From Pseudomonas alkylphenolica (GTDB lineage Bacteria; Pseudomonadota; Gammaproteobacteria; Pseudomonadales; Pseudomonadaceae), in the NCBI RefSeq assembly GCF_000746525.1, contig NZ_CP009048.1, positions 4,901,501-4,965,500 of the forward strand: a DNA stretch of 64,000 nt, in the 5' to 3' direction. A program made the position numbers and the translations under genes. Below the pieces are notes generated by a model. The model was given only the letters and a program-made list of their open reading frames with translations. It was not told where the DNA came from and ran no database searches. Below, one piece after another: positions 53,739-61,597 of this stretch (its first letter is position 1; each line of letters opens with the position of its first letter).

Positions 53739-54075
53739 CGACGCTACTCCATGTACTTTCTTTATTTTTATGGCAGTGAGTCCTTTGCAGAAACGCTTTG
53801 TTCGACGGGTGTCAGTGCACCCTGATCGTCGAGCAAGTGGCCAGGCACATTCGTGTGCAGCCCCCCATTCCTGAAAATCCCCTGACCCGACTATAGCCAG
53901 CACGTAGTGGTGCTTGATCCCTCTAAAGTGTGATTTGCATATCTACCCCTGTGGCGCGGTGCGGTGAACCGGCCACGCTGCTGGCTGGGGAAGAATGGCT
54001 GAAAAATGGCATATGACAAGTTGGAAATGTGTCTAGCCTGCGGGTCGCACCCGATCGGGTACGACCCGCGAACCA
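53739..54075. other. 337-base gap: promoter region of DUF1302 gene
   Basis: No gene is supported here. It holds the palindrome at 53844-53858 and, near the acyl-CoA ligase stop, an inverted repeat GCGGGTCG (54040-54047)/CGACCCGC (54062-54069) whose loop contains a second palindrome ACCCGATCGGGT. No T run follows the hairpin on either strand, so it is not a typical intrinsic terminator. Confidence 0.6.
53844..53858. promoter_or_regulatory. Candidate operator (palindrome shared with the hydrolase promoter)
   Basis: GGCACATTCGTGTGC, identical to 8767-8781, lies 106-120 bases upstream of the DUF1302 start. Its place before the first gene of the cluster suits a binding site for the LuxR-type activator encoded nearby; this is inferred. 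Confidence 0.4.
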
Positions 54076-55758
54076 TCACAGGGTCGATAGAAACGTGCTG
54101 TTACTGGCCTGCCACTGAGTGATATCCAGGCGAATGCGCTTCTTGTCGAGCTTGCCGACACTGGTCTTGGGAATTTCAGTAACAAGGGCAATCTGACTGG
54201 GAATCGCCCACTTGTTGATGTGCCCAAGTTCGACGAAAGGCTTGAGGTGCTCCTTGAGCGCCCTGGCATCGATCACCTGGTTTTCATGGACGACCAGCAG
54301 GGCAAAAGGTCGCTCACCCCACTGCGGGTCGGCGACTCCGACCACCGCCACCTCGCGAATCGCCGGATGGCGGCTGATCAGGTCTTCAAGCTCCAGCGAG
54401 GAGATCCACTCGCCGCCGGTCTTGATCACATCCTTGATGCGGTCACGAATGTCGATCACACCCATGCTGTCGAGGGTGGCCACATCACCGGTGTGCAGCC
54501 AGCCACCCTGCCAGAGTTCGGCGCCCTTCTCTGGTTCGCGGAAATAACCCATGGTCAGCCAGGGCGCGCGCAGTACCAGCTCGCCTTGCGTTTCGCCATC
54601 GTTGGGGAGGAAGTTACCCTCACCATCGACAATCGCCGTCTCCACCAACGGCACCGGCACGCCGGCCTTGATCCGGTAGGTGATGCACTCATCCTCGCTG
54701 CCGGCCAGCAGTTCGTCGTTGAGGTGAGCGGCAGAGACCAGCGGGCAGGTCTCGGACATCCCGTAGGCGGCGGTCAGCTGAATGCCACGGGCCTTGGCGG
54801 CTTCGTACAGGGCGCGGTTCAGCGCGCTGCCGCCAATGATGATTTTCCAACCGCCGAAATCCTGGTCTTGCGCGCCTTTGGCATTGAGCAGCATCTGCAG
54901 GATCGTGGGCACGCAATGGGAGAAGGTGACCTTCTCATTGCGCCACAGCTGGCACATCATCTCCGGCTCGTAACGCCCAGGGTAGACCTGTTTGATCCCC
55001 AGCATCGTGGCCACATAGGGAATGCCCCAGGCATGGACGTGGAACATCGGGGTGATCGGCATGTACACATCGTTACTGCCCAGCAGGCGCACACTGTCGA
55101 TGCTGCCGGTGACCGAAGCGGCAGCCAGGGTGTGCAGCACCAGTTGCCGGTGGGTGAAGTACACGCCTTTGGGGTTACCGGTGGTACCGGTGGTGTAGAA
55201 CGTCGTGGCGACCGAGTTCTCGTCGAAATCAGGGAAGTCATACTCCGGGCTGGCGGCGGCCAGCAATTGCTCGTACTCGCCCACCAGGTTCGGCAGATCG
55301 GCGGTCTTGGACTCGGCGTCAGTCAGCAACAGGGTTTTCTCTACCGTGGTCAGCTGCCCGGCGATGGCCTGGTACAGGCCGACAAAATCGCTGTTGACCA
55401 GCACGAAGCGGTCTTCGGCGTGGTTCATGGTGTAGAGAATCTGCTCCGGTGACAGGCGCACGTTGATGGTGTGCACCACCGCACCGATCATCGGAATCGC
55501 GAACATGCATTCCAGGTAACGGTGGCTGTCCCAGTCCATCACCGCCACGGTGTCACCGGCCTTGACCCCGGCCGCGGTCAACACATTGGCCAGGCGCGCA
55601 ATGCGCTCATTGAGGGTCAGGTAGCTGAAGCGCAACTGATCGCGATAGACGATTTCGCGGGTTTTCTCATAGCGGCTGCCGGACAACAGCAAGCGCTTGA
55701 TCAACAGTGGAAACTGATAAGCGCCCTCGGCAGGCGCAATGACACGAGTCTGCAACAT
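54076..55758 (-). CDS. Fatty acyl-CoA ligase (medium-chain type)
   Basis: A 560-residue adenylate-forming enzyme that activates fatty acids to CoA thioesters. The AMP-binding P-loop YTTGTTGNPKGV is near residue 185, TAAYGMSETCP is the A5 motif, WLHTGDVATLDSMG the A7 motif, DRIKDVIKTGGEWIS the hinge motif and PKTSVGKLDKKRIR the catalytic lysine. It resembles the P. putida medium-chain ligase found next to DUF1302/DUF1329 genes. AGGGA precedes ATG 55758. The adjoining porin-like genes could feed it substrate. Confidence 0.9.
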   Translation of the reverse strand: MLQTRVIAPAEGAYQFPLLIKRLLLSGSRYEKTREIVYRDQLRFSYLTLNERIARLANVLTAAGVKAGDTVAVMDWDSHRYLECMFAIPMIGAVVHTINVRLSPEQILYTMNHAEDRFVLVNSDFVGLYQAIAGQLTTVEKTLLLTDAESKTADLPNLVGEYEQLLAAASPEYDFPDFDENSVATTFYTTGTTGNPKGVYFTHRQLVLHTLAAASVTGSIDSVRLLGSNDVYMPITPMFHVHAWGIPYVATMLGIKQVYPGRYEPEMMCQLWRNEKVTFSHCVPTILQMLLNAKGAQDQDFGGWKIIIGGSALNRALYEAAKARGIQLTAAYGMSETCPLVSAAHLNDELLAGSEDECITYRIKAGVPVPLVETAIVDGEGNFLPNDGETQGELVLRAPWLTMGYFREPEKGAELWQGGWLHTGDVATLDSMGVIDIRDRIKDVIKTGGEWISSLELEDLISRHPAIREVAVVGVADPQWGERPFALLVVHENQVIDARALKEHLKPFVELGHINKWAIPSQIALVTEIPKTSVGKLDKKRIRLDITQWQASNSTFLSTL

Positions 55759-55881
55759 AGGAGTCCCTTTTCTAGAGTGCACGAGCTGGGCAAGACATGA
55801 CCCACTCTAGAACGCCACAACGTCGGCCAAATCAGCCGAAGGAATGATTTGGCCGGGCAAATGGCTAGAGGCAAATCGCCA

Positions 55882-56511
55882 TCAGTGCATTTCGGTAAAG
55901 GCGATCTTCACACCCAGAGCAATCAGTACCGCGCCCATGGTGCGATCGAACCAGTGGCCCATACGGGCAAAACCTGCGCGTACGCGCTGCTGGCTGAACA
56001 GCATCGCCACCAGGCAGAACCACAGGCCGGTAGCGGCCGCCAGGTACACGCCGTAACCGGCCTGGATCGCCAGCGGCGTGTGCGGGTTGATCACCACGGT
56101 GAACAACGACAGGAAGAACAGCGTGGCCTTGGGGTTCAGGCCGTTGGTCATGAAGCCGGCGACAAACGCAGCCCGCGGCGTGCGCTCCACCGTCGAGGCC
56201 TGCACGGTATCGCTGCCGGGTGCGGCGGGACCTGCGCGCAATGCCTTGAAGCCGATGTACAGCAGGTAAGCTGCCGCCAGCCACTTGAGGGCGTTGAACA
56301 GCACAATCGACTGCGACACGATCAGGCCGATGCCCAGCAGCGAATAGCCCACATGCAGGAAAATCGCCATACCCACGCCAAAGGCAGTCCAGGTACCGGC
56401 GCGGCGCCCGTGGGTGACGCTCTCGCGGACCACCACGGCAAAATCGGGACCGGGACTGGCCACGGCCAGCAGGTGAATCAAGGCAACAGTGAGAAATTCA
56501 GCCCAGTACAT
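55882..56511 (-). CDS. LysE/RhtB-family amino acid exporter
   Basis: A 209-residue inner-membrane protein with six predicted helices. The conserved LLAVASPGPDFAVVVRESVTHGRRAG at the N-terminus and FMTNGLNPKATLFFLSLF in helix 4 are the RhtB signatures. Members export homoserine, threonine or other small amino acids; the substrate cannot be told here. AAGGAG precedes the ATG. Confidence 0.9.
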   Translation of the reverse strand: MYWAEFLTVALIHLLAVASPGPDFAVVVRESVTHGRRAGTWTAFGVGMAIFLHVGYSLLGIGLIVSQSIVLFNALKWLAAAYLLYIGFKALRAGPAAPGSDTVQASTVERTPRAAFVAGFMTNGLNPKATLFFLSLFTVVINPHTPLAIQAGYGVYLAAATGLWFCLVAMLFSQQRVRAGFARMGHWFDRTMGAVLIALGVKIAFTEMH

Positions 56512-56584
56512 GGGGGCTCCTTGCGGCAGTGGGTGAAATCGGAAGAAAAGTACATTACGCCTTAGACATACTAAGTAACAACCT

Positions 56585-56656
56585 GTAGGAGCGGGCTTGC
56601 CCCGCGATCACGGTATCAACAGTCACATCGAATCGCGGGACAAGCCCGCTCCTACC
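56585..56656. repeat. REP element pair (TAGGAGC variant)
   Basis: Inverted REP units with GTAGGAGC/GCTCCTAC ends and one GCGGGACAAG mismatch in the right arm, between divergent lysE-like and quinone reductase-like genes. Confidence 0.88.
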
Positions 56657-56726
56657 GGATCTCGCTTGACTCTCCCCCTAGGGGCAACTACTAGCCTGAG
56701 CACTTTGCACGACAGAGCCGCCCTCG

Positions 56727-57305
56727 ATGAGCAAACGTGTACTGGTAGTCCTCGGCCATCCCTCGAACCAGAGCTTCTGCGCCGCCTTGAGCAGCGCCTA
56801 TGTCAACAGTGCCCGTGCGGTCGGTCATGAAGTTCAGGTCGTGGAACTGGGGGCATTGAAATTCGACCCCGTGCTACACAGCGGCTACCAGCAGGTACAG
56901 CCGCTGGAACCCGACCTGCTGCACGCGCAATCACTGATCCGCTGGGCCGAACACCTGGTGTTTGTGTTCCCGATCTGGTGGGGCGGCATTCCCGCGTTGC
57001 TGAAAGGCTTCCTTGACCGTGTCCTGCTCCCCGGCTTCGCCTTCAAGTACCAAAGCAACTCCCCCTTCCCCACGCAACTGCTCAAAGGCCGAAGCGCCGA
57101 CCTGCTGGTCAGCATGGACACGCCACCCTGGTATTACCGCTGGGTGTACCGAATGCCGGGCCTGGAACAGATGCGCCGTACCACCCTGGGCTTTTGTGGA
57201 ATCAGGCCACAAAAGACGTTAACGTTTGGCCCCGTCATCAGCTCGAGCACGACGCAACGCGAGGCCTGGTTGCAACAGGTGCGCAAGCTGGCCCGCGCCA
57301 GTTAA
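56727..57305 (+). CDS. NAD(P)H quinone reductase-like flavoprotein
   Basis: A 192-residue flavodoxin-fold protein of the NQO/KefF family. LVVLGHPSNQSFCAALSSAYV begins the fold, and VFVFPIWWGGIPALLKGFLDRVLLPGFAFKY is the family FMN and dimer motif. It probably reduces quinones. The ribosome site is weak. A MerR regulator gene follows 12 bases later, so it may be induced by that regulator's ligand. Confidence 0.88.
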   Translation: MSKRVLVVLGHPSNQSFCAALSSAYVNSARAVGHEVQVVELGALKFDPVLHSGYQQVQPLEPDLLHAQSLIRWAEHLVFVFPIWWGGIPALLKGFLDRVLLPGFAFKYQSNSPFPTQLLKGRSADLLVSMDTPPWYYRWVYRMPGLEQMRRTTLGFCGIRPQKTLTFGPVISSSTTQREAWLQQVRKLARAS

Positions 57306-57317
57306 AAAGGATTTTCG

Positions 57318-57689
57318 ATGTATATCGGCAAAGCCGCGCAGCTGTCCGGCGCCACGATAAAATGCATACGCCACTATGAGAAAATCGGCCTGCTGCCCGC
57401 GCCAAAGCGCCAGGGCAGCTACCGCATCTATGATGAACAGAGTGTGGCGCTGGTGAGCCTGATCAAGTGCGCACAAAAGCTTGGCTTCAGCCTCAAGCAG
57501 ATGCAGGCGATGGTCAGCGAGAACGGCCCCGGCGAACTGCAGCTGTCGCGCATCCGCCAGGCCATTGCCTGCAGGAAAGCTCAGCTGCAGGCACAGATCG
57601 CCGACCTGCAGCAGCAACACCAGAGTCTGCTGGCCTTCGAAGCCAGCCTTGAGCAGACCCGTTATGATTGCTTTACCTATCCGACCTGA
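57318..57689 (+). CDS. MerR-family regulator
   Basis: A 123-residue MerR protein. The winged helix covers residues 1-70 (YIGKAAQLSGATIKCIRHYEKIGLLP, YDEQSVALVSLIKCAQKLGFSLKQM), then a coiled-coil dimerisation helix (LQAQIADLQQQHQSLLAFEASL). The C-terminus has one cysteine in DCFTYPT and no obvious metal-binding set. AAGGA precedes ATG 57318. It is co-transcribed with the quinone reductase-like gene. Confidence 0.88.
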   Translation: MYIGKAAQLSGATIKCIRHYEKIGLLPAPKRQGSYRIYDEQSVALVSLIKCAQKLGFSLKQMQAMVSENGPGELQLSRIRQAIACRKAQLQAQIADLQQQHQSLLAFEASLEQTRYDCFTYPT

Positions 57690-57716
57690 GCCCGACCGTC
57701 ACTCACTGGAGCTTCC

Positions 57717-58682
57717 ATGTCCGCCCTGCGCCGCGCCGTATTCCTCGACCATCATTCCCTGGACCTGGGCGACCTCAGCCTGGATCGCCTGCGCGGTTGC
57801 TTCGACGAGCTGCAACTGTACTCGGCCACCGCCCCCGATCAGGTGATGGAACGCTTGCTCGGCGCAACCGTGGCGATCAGCAATAAAGTGATGATCGACG
57901 CCAGCACCCTGGCTGCCTGCCCCAACCTGAAGCTGATCCTGGTGGCCGCCACCGGCACCAACAATGTCGATCTGCAGGCCGCACAGGCCCGGGGCATCGT
58001 GGTCAGCAACTGCCAGGGCTACGGCACACCGTCGGTCGCCCAGCACACCCTGGCCCTGCTGCTGGCGCTGGCTACACGCCTGCCGGACTATCAACACGCC
58101 GTCGCCGAGGGACAATGGACGCGGGCCAAGCAGTTCTGCCTGCTGGACTTCCCGATCGTCGAGCTGGAGGGCAAGACCCTCGGCATGCTCGGTCACGGTG
58201 AACTGGGCGGTGCAGTGGCACGCCTGGCCGAAGCCTTTGGCATGCGCGTGCTGCTCGGGCAGTTGCCCGGGCGCCCGCCTCGTGAAGACCGCCTGCCCCT
58301 GGATGAACTGCTCCCGCAGGTCGATGCGCTGACCTTGCACTGCCCGCTCAACGAACACACCCGCAACCTGATCGGCACTCGCGAACTGGCCCTGCTCAAG
58401 CCCGGCGCCTTTGTCATCAACACCGCCCGCGGCGGTCTGATCGACGAGCAGGCGCTGGCCGATACCTTGCGTTCCGGCCATCTGGGCGGTGCCGCCACCG
58501 ACGTACTGAGTGTCGAACCGCCGGTCCATGGCAACCCGTTGCTGGCCAAGGACATCCCGCGCCTGATCATCACCCCGCACAGCGCCTGGGGCGCGGTGGA
58601 GTCACGCCAGCGCATCGTCGAACAGTTGTGCGAAAACGCCGAGGCGTTTTTTGCCGGCAGCCCGCGTCGACAGGTCGGTTAA
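57717..58682 (+). CDS. D-2-hydroxyacid dehydrogenase
   Basis: A 321-residue NAD(P)-dependent dehydrogenase. The Rossmann motif GMLGHGELGGAVARLAEAFG is near 145, with catalytic Arg in INTARGGLIDE, Glu in the SVEPP region and His in TPHSAWG. The N-terminal segment FLDHHSLDLGDLSLDRL resembles glycerate dehydrogenase. The exact 2-hydroxyacid is not determinable. GGAG precedes ATG 57717; rsmC follows by 50 bases. Confidence 0.9.
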   Translation: MSALRRAVFLDHHSLDLGDLSLDRLRGCFDELQLYSATAPDQVMERLLGATVAISNKVMIDASTLAACPNLKLILVAATGTNNVDLQAAQARGIVVSNCQGYGTPSVAQHTLALLLALATRLPDYQHAVAEGQWTRAKQFCLLDFPIVELEGKTLGMLGHGELGGAVARLAEAFGMRVLLGQLPGRPPREDRLPLDELLPQVDALTLHCPLNEHTRNLIGTRELALLKPGAFVINTARGGLIDEQALADTLRSGHLGGAATDVLSVEPPVHGNPLLAKDIPRLIITPHSAWGAVESRQRIVEQLCENAEAFFAGSPRRQVG

Positions 58683-58732
58683 GCCGCGTCTGGCTCTGAT
58701 AAACTGCGCCACTTTTTCAGGAGCCCCCACCC

Positions 58733-59731
58733 ATGGACCCGCGCAGTGAAGTGTTGCTTCGTCAGGCCGAGCTTTTCCAGGGCTCGCTGTTGCTCGCAGG
58801 CTTGCCCGCCGACGACCTGCTCGGCAAGCTGCCGGCCGCCCACGGCTGGAGCTGGCATGCCGGCGATCAGACGGCTATCGATGCCCGCTTTGCCGGTCGC
58901 AGCCATTTCGGCGTAGAGCCACCTGCCCAGGCTTTCGACGCGGCCGTACTGTTCCTGCCCAAGTCCCGCGACCTGGCCAGCTACCTGCTCAATGCCCTGG
59001 CCTCGCGCCTGGCTGGACGCGAGCTGTATCTGGTCGGGGAAAAGCGCGGCGGCATCGAAGGCGCGGCAAAACAGCTGCATGCCTTCGGCAAACCACGCAA
59101 GCTCGACAGCGCCCGCCACTGCCAGCTGTGGCAGGTCACCGTAGAACACGCACCTGAAGCCAGGTCGCTGGAAAGCCTGGCCGAACATTTCGAGTTGGCG
59201 CTGGCTGACGGGCCACTGAAGATCGTCAGCCTGCCTGGCGTGTTCAGCCACGGCCGCCTGGATCGCGGCAGCGCCCTGTTGCTGGAAAACCTTGATCAAC
59301 TGCCGGTCGGCCATGTCCTCGACTTCGGCTGTGGCGCCGGCGTACTCGGTGCGGCGATCAAGCGTGGCTATCCACAAAGCCGGATCACCCTGCTTGATGT
59401 CGACGCCTTTGCCGTCGCCAGCAGCCGCCTGACCCTGGCGGCCAATGGTCTGGAAGGTGAGGTGATTTGCGGTGACGGCATCGATGCCGCCCCCCGTGAT
59501 CTGGATGTGATTCTGAGCAACCCACCGTTCCACACCGGCGTTCACACCAATTACCAGGCATCGGAAAATCTGTTGAGAAAATCAGCCGATCATCTGAAAA
59601 AAAGCGGAGAAATGCGTTTGGTCGCCAACAGCTTCCTGCGCTATCAACCGCTGATCGAAGAAGCGCTGGGCAATTGCCGGATACGCGCCGAAGGGCAAGG
59701 CTTTCGCATCTACCAGGCAACACGCGGTTAA
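58733..59731 (+). CDS. rsmC: 16S rRNA (guanine1207-N2)-methyltransferase RsmC
   Basis: A 332-residue methyltransferase with the duplicated structure of RsmC. The C-terminal catalytic half has the SAM loop [15 protein letters not shown] (about 202-216) and the [12 protein letters not shown] motif (about 263-274) for guanine N2 methylation; the N-terminal half lacks these. It modifies G1207 of 16S rRNA in the 30S subunit. AGGAG precedes ATG 58733. Confidence 0.95.
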   Translation: MDPRSEVLLRQAELFQGSLLLAGLPADDLLGKLPAAHGWSWHAGDQTAIDARFAGRSHFGVEPPAQAFDAAVLFLPKSRDLASYLLNALASRLAGRELYLVGEKRGGIEGAAKQLHAFGKPRKLDSARHCQLWQVTVEHAPEARSLESLAEHFELALADGPLKIVSLPGVFSHGRLDRGSALLLENLDQLPVGHVLDFGCGAGVLGAAIKRGYPQSRITLLDVDAFAVASSRLTLAANGLEGEVICGDGIDAAPRDLDVILSNPPFHTGVHTNYQASENLLRKSADHLKKSGEMRLVANSFLRYQPLIEEALGNCRIRAEGQGFRIYQATRG

Positions 59732-59769
59732 AATCAGCGCTTGCCGAAACGGATTTGCCTAGGCAGAAT

Positions 59770-59970
59770 CCGCTCCGTCCTAGGGGAGTAGTCTCCCGCG
59801 AGCACCCAGCTCGCCCGGTACGCGTCAACATACTTGGTCCACAGACCATGGCGCGTGCGACCCACGGTCCGCACAGACGGACCCAGGGTTTGACAAGACC
59901 TATGACACGCACACCTTACCCGGGGCGGGAAGGCTGTACGTGTCATAGCCGTGTCGACCCGCCCCCGTAG
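59770..59970 (+). promoter_or_regulatory. yybP-ykoY-type manganese riboswitch leader
   Basis: The leader of the GDT1-family gene carries GGGGAGTAGTC at 59783-59793, the hallmark loop of the yybP-ykoY Mn2+-sensing RNA. Downstream, CTATGACACG (59900-59909) and CGTGTCATAG (59939-59948) form a perfect 10-bp stem. GGGGCGGG (59922-59929) could instead pair with CCCGCCCC (59958-59965) next to the ribosome site AGGAAT, a possible switching helix. Boundaries are approximate. Confidence 0.78.
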
Positions 59971-59978
59971 GAATCCTG

Positions 59979-60566
59979 ATGCTGGAATCATTGCTCGTCC
60001 CGACCGCGATCGTGGCCCTCGCCGAAATTGGCGACAAGACCCAATTGCTCGCGCTCATCCTCGCTGCCCGCTTCCGCAAGCCCTGGCCGATCATCGCCGG
60101 CATCATCGCCGCGACCCTGGCCAACCATGCGGCTGCCGGCGCTGTCGGCGCCTGGGTCAGCACCTTCTTCTCCGCCGCCACCCTGCACTGGATCCTCGCT
60201 GCGAGCTTCGCTGCCACCGCCTTGTGGACACTGATCCCGGACAAGATGGATGACGACGAGGCCAGCACCGCGCGGCGCTTCGGCCCGTTCCTGACCACCC
60301 TGATTGCATTCTTCATCGCGGAAATCGGCGACAAGACCCAAGTCGCCACAGTGATGCTGGCGGCCCAGTATCCGCACCTGATCATGGTGATCATCGGCAC
60401 TACCCTGGGCATGCTGATTGCCAACGTGCCGGTCGTGCTGGCGGGCAACTTTGCCGCCGAGAAGCTGCCTTTGACCCTGATACGTCGCCTGGCTTCGGCC
60501 GCGTTCTTCGTGCTGGCCGCCGTGGCGGTGTATTCGGCGATGCAGGTCAGTGGCTGGATAGGCTAA
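59979..60566 (+). CDS. TMEM165/GDT1 (UPF0016) family manganese exporter
   Basis: A 195-residue inner-membrane transporter with six or seven helices and two copies of the family motif E-x-G-D-K-T (AEIGDKTQLLALI at about 15, AEIGDKTQVATVM at about 115), pointing to an inverted duplicated fold. GDT1/MneA proteins export Mn2+ (or Ca2+ in eukaryotes). Mn2+ specificity is supported by the riboswitch leader. AGGAATCC precedes the ATG. Confidence 0.92.
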   Translation: MLESLLVPTAIVALAEIGDKTQLLALILAARFRKPWPIIAGIIAATLANHAAAGAVGAWVSTFFSAATLHWILAASFAATALWTLIPDKMDDDEASTARRFGPFLTTLIAFFIAEIGDKTQVATVMLAAQYPHLIMVIIGTTLGMLIANVPVVLAGNFAAEKLPLTLIRRLASAAFFVLAAVAVYSAMQVSGWIG

Positions 60567-60571
60567 ATATG

Positions 60572-60620
60572 ATCGCGGGGCAAGCCCGCTCCCACAGTGG
60601 GAGCGGGCTTGCCCCGCGAT
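60572..60620. repeat. REP element pair (almost no spacer)
   Basis: Inverted REP units whose CCCACAGTGGG arms nearly meet, forming one long imperfect palindrome immediately after the exporter gene and before the end of the M48 gene. Confidence 0.9.
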
Positions 60621-60627
60621 GAATGAT

Positions 60628-61443
60628 TTACTTCTTGGCCTGCTCGTACAACGGCATCACCTTCGGAATCGCCGCCTGCAACGAAGCCTGGCGGCTGGCA
60701 GAAGCCGGGTGAGTACTCATGAACTCAGGCTGCGAGCCCCCCGACGCCTGGCTCATTTTGTCCCACAGGGTGATCGCGGCGTTAGGGTTGTACCCCGCAC
60801 GAGCGGCCAGCTCCAGGCCAATCAGGTCGGCTTCGTTCTCGTTCTCGCGGCTGTTGGGCAGAGTCATGCTGTACTGCACCACCGTGTCGGCAATTGCCAG
60901 GGAGTCCTGGCCAAGGCCGAGCAAGGCGCCCGCGCCCTGACGCGCCATCTGCACACCATAGGCCTTGGACATGGCTTCACGGCCATGCTCACGCAAAGCG
61001 TGGGCGATTTCATGGCCCATCACCGCGGCGATTTCGTCGTCGGTCAGCTTCAGCTTGTCGATAAGCCCGGTGTAGAAAAAGATCTTGCCGCCAGGACCGC
61101 AGTTGGCATTGAGCTCGTCACTCTTGATCAGGTTGACTTCCCAGTTCCACTGCGCCGCATCCGGACGGAACTTCGGTGCCTGGGCAATCAGGCGGTCGGC
61201 AATAACCTGGACACGCTTGGCCTCGGCACTGGTCTTGTCGAGCACACCCTTGCTCGACGCCTCGCCCAGGGTCTGCTGGTACGACTGGGCATACATCTGG
61301 TTGACCTCATCGGTCGACAACATGCTGAACATATATTGCTTACGCTCGACACCCACGGCACCGCCGCTGGTGGTGTTCACTGCCTGGCATCCGGAAAGCA
61401 GTACGCTGGCGCTCAAGGCGCCGATAACTAATGACTTACGCAT
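60628..61443 (-). CDS. M48-family metalloprotease lipoprotein (LoiP/YcaL-like)
   Basis: A 271-residue zinc protease anchored in the outer membrane. The signal peptide ends in the lipobox LLSGC. HEIAH (in AAVMGHEIAHALREHG) is the catalytic zinc motif near residue 143, and SRENENEADLIGLELAARAGY supplies the third ligand. The C-terminus has FMSTHPASASR, typical of LoiP/YcaL, which take part in envelope protein quality control. GGAG precedes ATG 61443. Confidence 0.93.
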   Translation of the reverse strand: MRKSLVIGALSASVLLSGCQAVNTTSGGAVGVERKQYMFSMLSTDEVNQMYAQSYQQTLGEASSKGVLDKTSAEAKRVQVIADRLIAQAPKFRPDAAQWNWEVNLIKSDELNANCGPGGKIFFYTGLIDKLKLTDDEIAAVMGHEIAHALREHGREAMSKAYGVQMARQGAGALLGLGQDSLAIADTVVQYSMTLPNSRENENEADLIGLELAARAGYNPNAAITLWDKMSQASGGSQPEFMSTHPASASRQASLQAAIPKVMPLYEQAKK

Positions 61444-61597
61444 GAAAACACTCCATTCGAACATGCCGCGTATCCTAGGCTGACTCGATTGAGCCCGCCA
61501 TATCCCGCACGAAGATTTCTCCGGACGGCACTCATGCTTTGACCCGCACACGCCGATAACCCAAGGCAGATGAAATTTCTTGTGCTTGGAGCCCTTC

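Noticed and set aside
54040..54069. Hairpin after the acyl-CoA ligase stop as a terminator
   Set aside because: The 8-bp stem is clear but no T run follows on either strand, so I list it only as an inverted repeat in the gap.
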